Source of the DNA: Sphingomonas sp. PP-CE-3A-406
GTDB taxonomy: Bacteria; Pseudomonadota; Alphaproteobacteria; Sphingomonadales; Sphingomonadaceae
DNA: 64,000 nt
Direction: 5' to 3'
Assembly (NCBI RefSeq): GCF_003688625.1
Contig: NZ_RCWY01000001.1
Location: forward strand, 1,054,001 to 1,118,000
Positions within the stretch are counted from its first letter, which is position 1. Each line of letters starts with the position of its first letter. The notes below the pieces were generated by a model. It made no database searches. It worked only from the letters and a program-made list of their open reading frames with translations, and had not been told where the DNA came from. The translations under genes and the position numbers were made by a program. Positions 63,657 through 64,000 of this stretch are shown here, piece after piece.

Positions 63657-64000
63657 AGGTGGATGGATATAGGTTCCGCGACATCAACGGGACTCCATCA
63701 GCCACCACCCGTTCTGCTCCCTACGCTACATCGGAATACCATACTCGGGGCCTGATACGTCACCAAGTATAGGTTCCTGCAGGCCATCGTACACTGTGCA
63801 TCTGGATCCGCTTTATAAAGCTACACGCCAAGCAGACCGAAAGCACTCAACTCTGGCCATCTAGCCAAGCCTCCAGCATATCGGAAAGCGGACACGCGTC
63901 CATATTCTAAGCAGAAACCGATCAAACGAGGCGATTGTTCACCGGCCTAAGCGACAGGCTCCTGGCTAGGCTTGCCATAAGCGACCTGGCAGTTGCTTGG
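63657..64000. other. Gene-less right end
   Basis: About 340 bp to the window edge with no open frame of note and composition less GC-rich than the rest. It contains no recognised RNA or repeat. It could be a spacer before rplK outside the window, or a decayed insertion. Confidence 0.5.

Overview
The window is a stretch of high-GC, alphaproteobacterial chromosome, most likely from Sphingomonas or a close relative (inference). The support is the r-protein gene order, the sphingomonad-style short-palindrome repeats, a large TonB-dependent receptor, and a set of secreted glycoside hydrolases. There is no rRNA, CRISPR array, insertion sequence or phage gene. Two tRNAs (Asn-GTT, Trp-CCA) are present.

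Positions 1-16,140 hold a glucurono-arabinoxylan utilisation locus. It contains the end of a GH3 enzyme, a GH51 arabinofuranosidase, an M13 peptidase, a Tat-exported GH3 beta-xylosidase/glucosidase, a GH67 alpha-glucuronidase, a GH10 xylanase, an SGNH esterase fused to a CE4-type deacetylase, a small ABM-fold monooxygenase, proA, a glucose-dehydrogenase-like SDR and a GH130-like protein. The backbone cutter, side-chain removers and deacetylases sit together, and a LacI-type operator-like palindrome lies in the GH3/GH67 divergent spacer. No regulator gene is nearby. At 16,150-32,100 come a translationally coupled DCC/TspO/glutaredoxin cluster, an MDR oxidoreductase, a 1035-residue TonB receptor, glycosylasparaginase, three further hydrolase or unknown-function proteins, an EAL-GGDEF protein, moaA-nadK and tRNA-Asn.

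Positions 32,200-41,100 are regulatory and housekeeping genes: an orphan OmpR-type regulator, an AmpG-like transporter, a single-domain receiver, rluB-rsmD, an MHS-type transporter and a histidine kinase/regulator pair.

Positions 41,500-60,450 carry, on the minus strand, the str, S10 and spc ribosomal clusters: rpsL-rpsG-fusA-tuf, then rpsJ to rpsQ, then rplN to secY-adk. Short palindromic repeat elements sit at several junctions inside these clusters. An accessory islet (a DUF559 nuclease-like gene bracketed by inverted copies of one repeat family, plus a secreted Cys-containing hypothetical protein) separates tuf from rpsJ. The genes expected after adk (rpsM, rpsK, rpoA, rplQ) are not there. 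The right end has an alpha/beta hydrolase, tRNA-Trp, secE and nusG, then about 590 bp without a gene.

The least ordinary elements are the DUF559-repeat module, the tandem hairpins in the spacers next to tuf, rplC and nusG, the RGG-rich extension of ribosomal protein S5, and the SGNH-CE4 fusion. All family assignments rest on reading motifs; no database search was possible.
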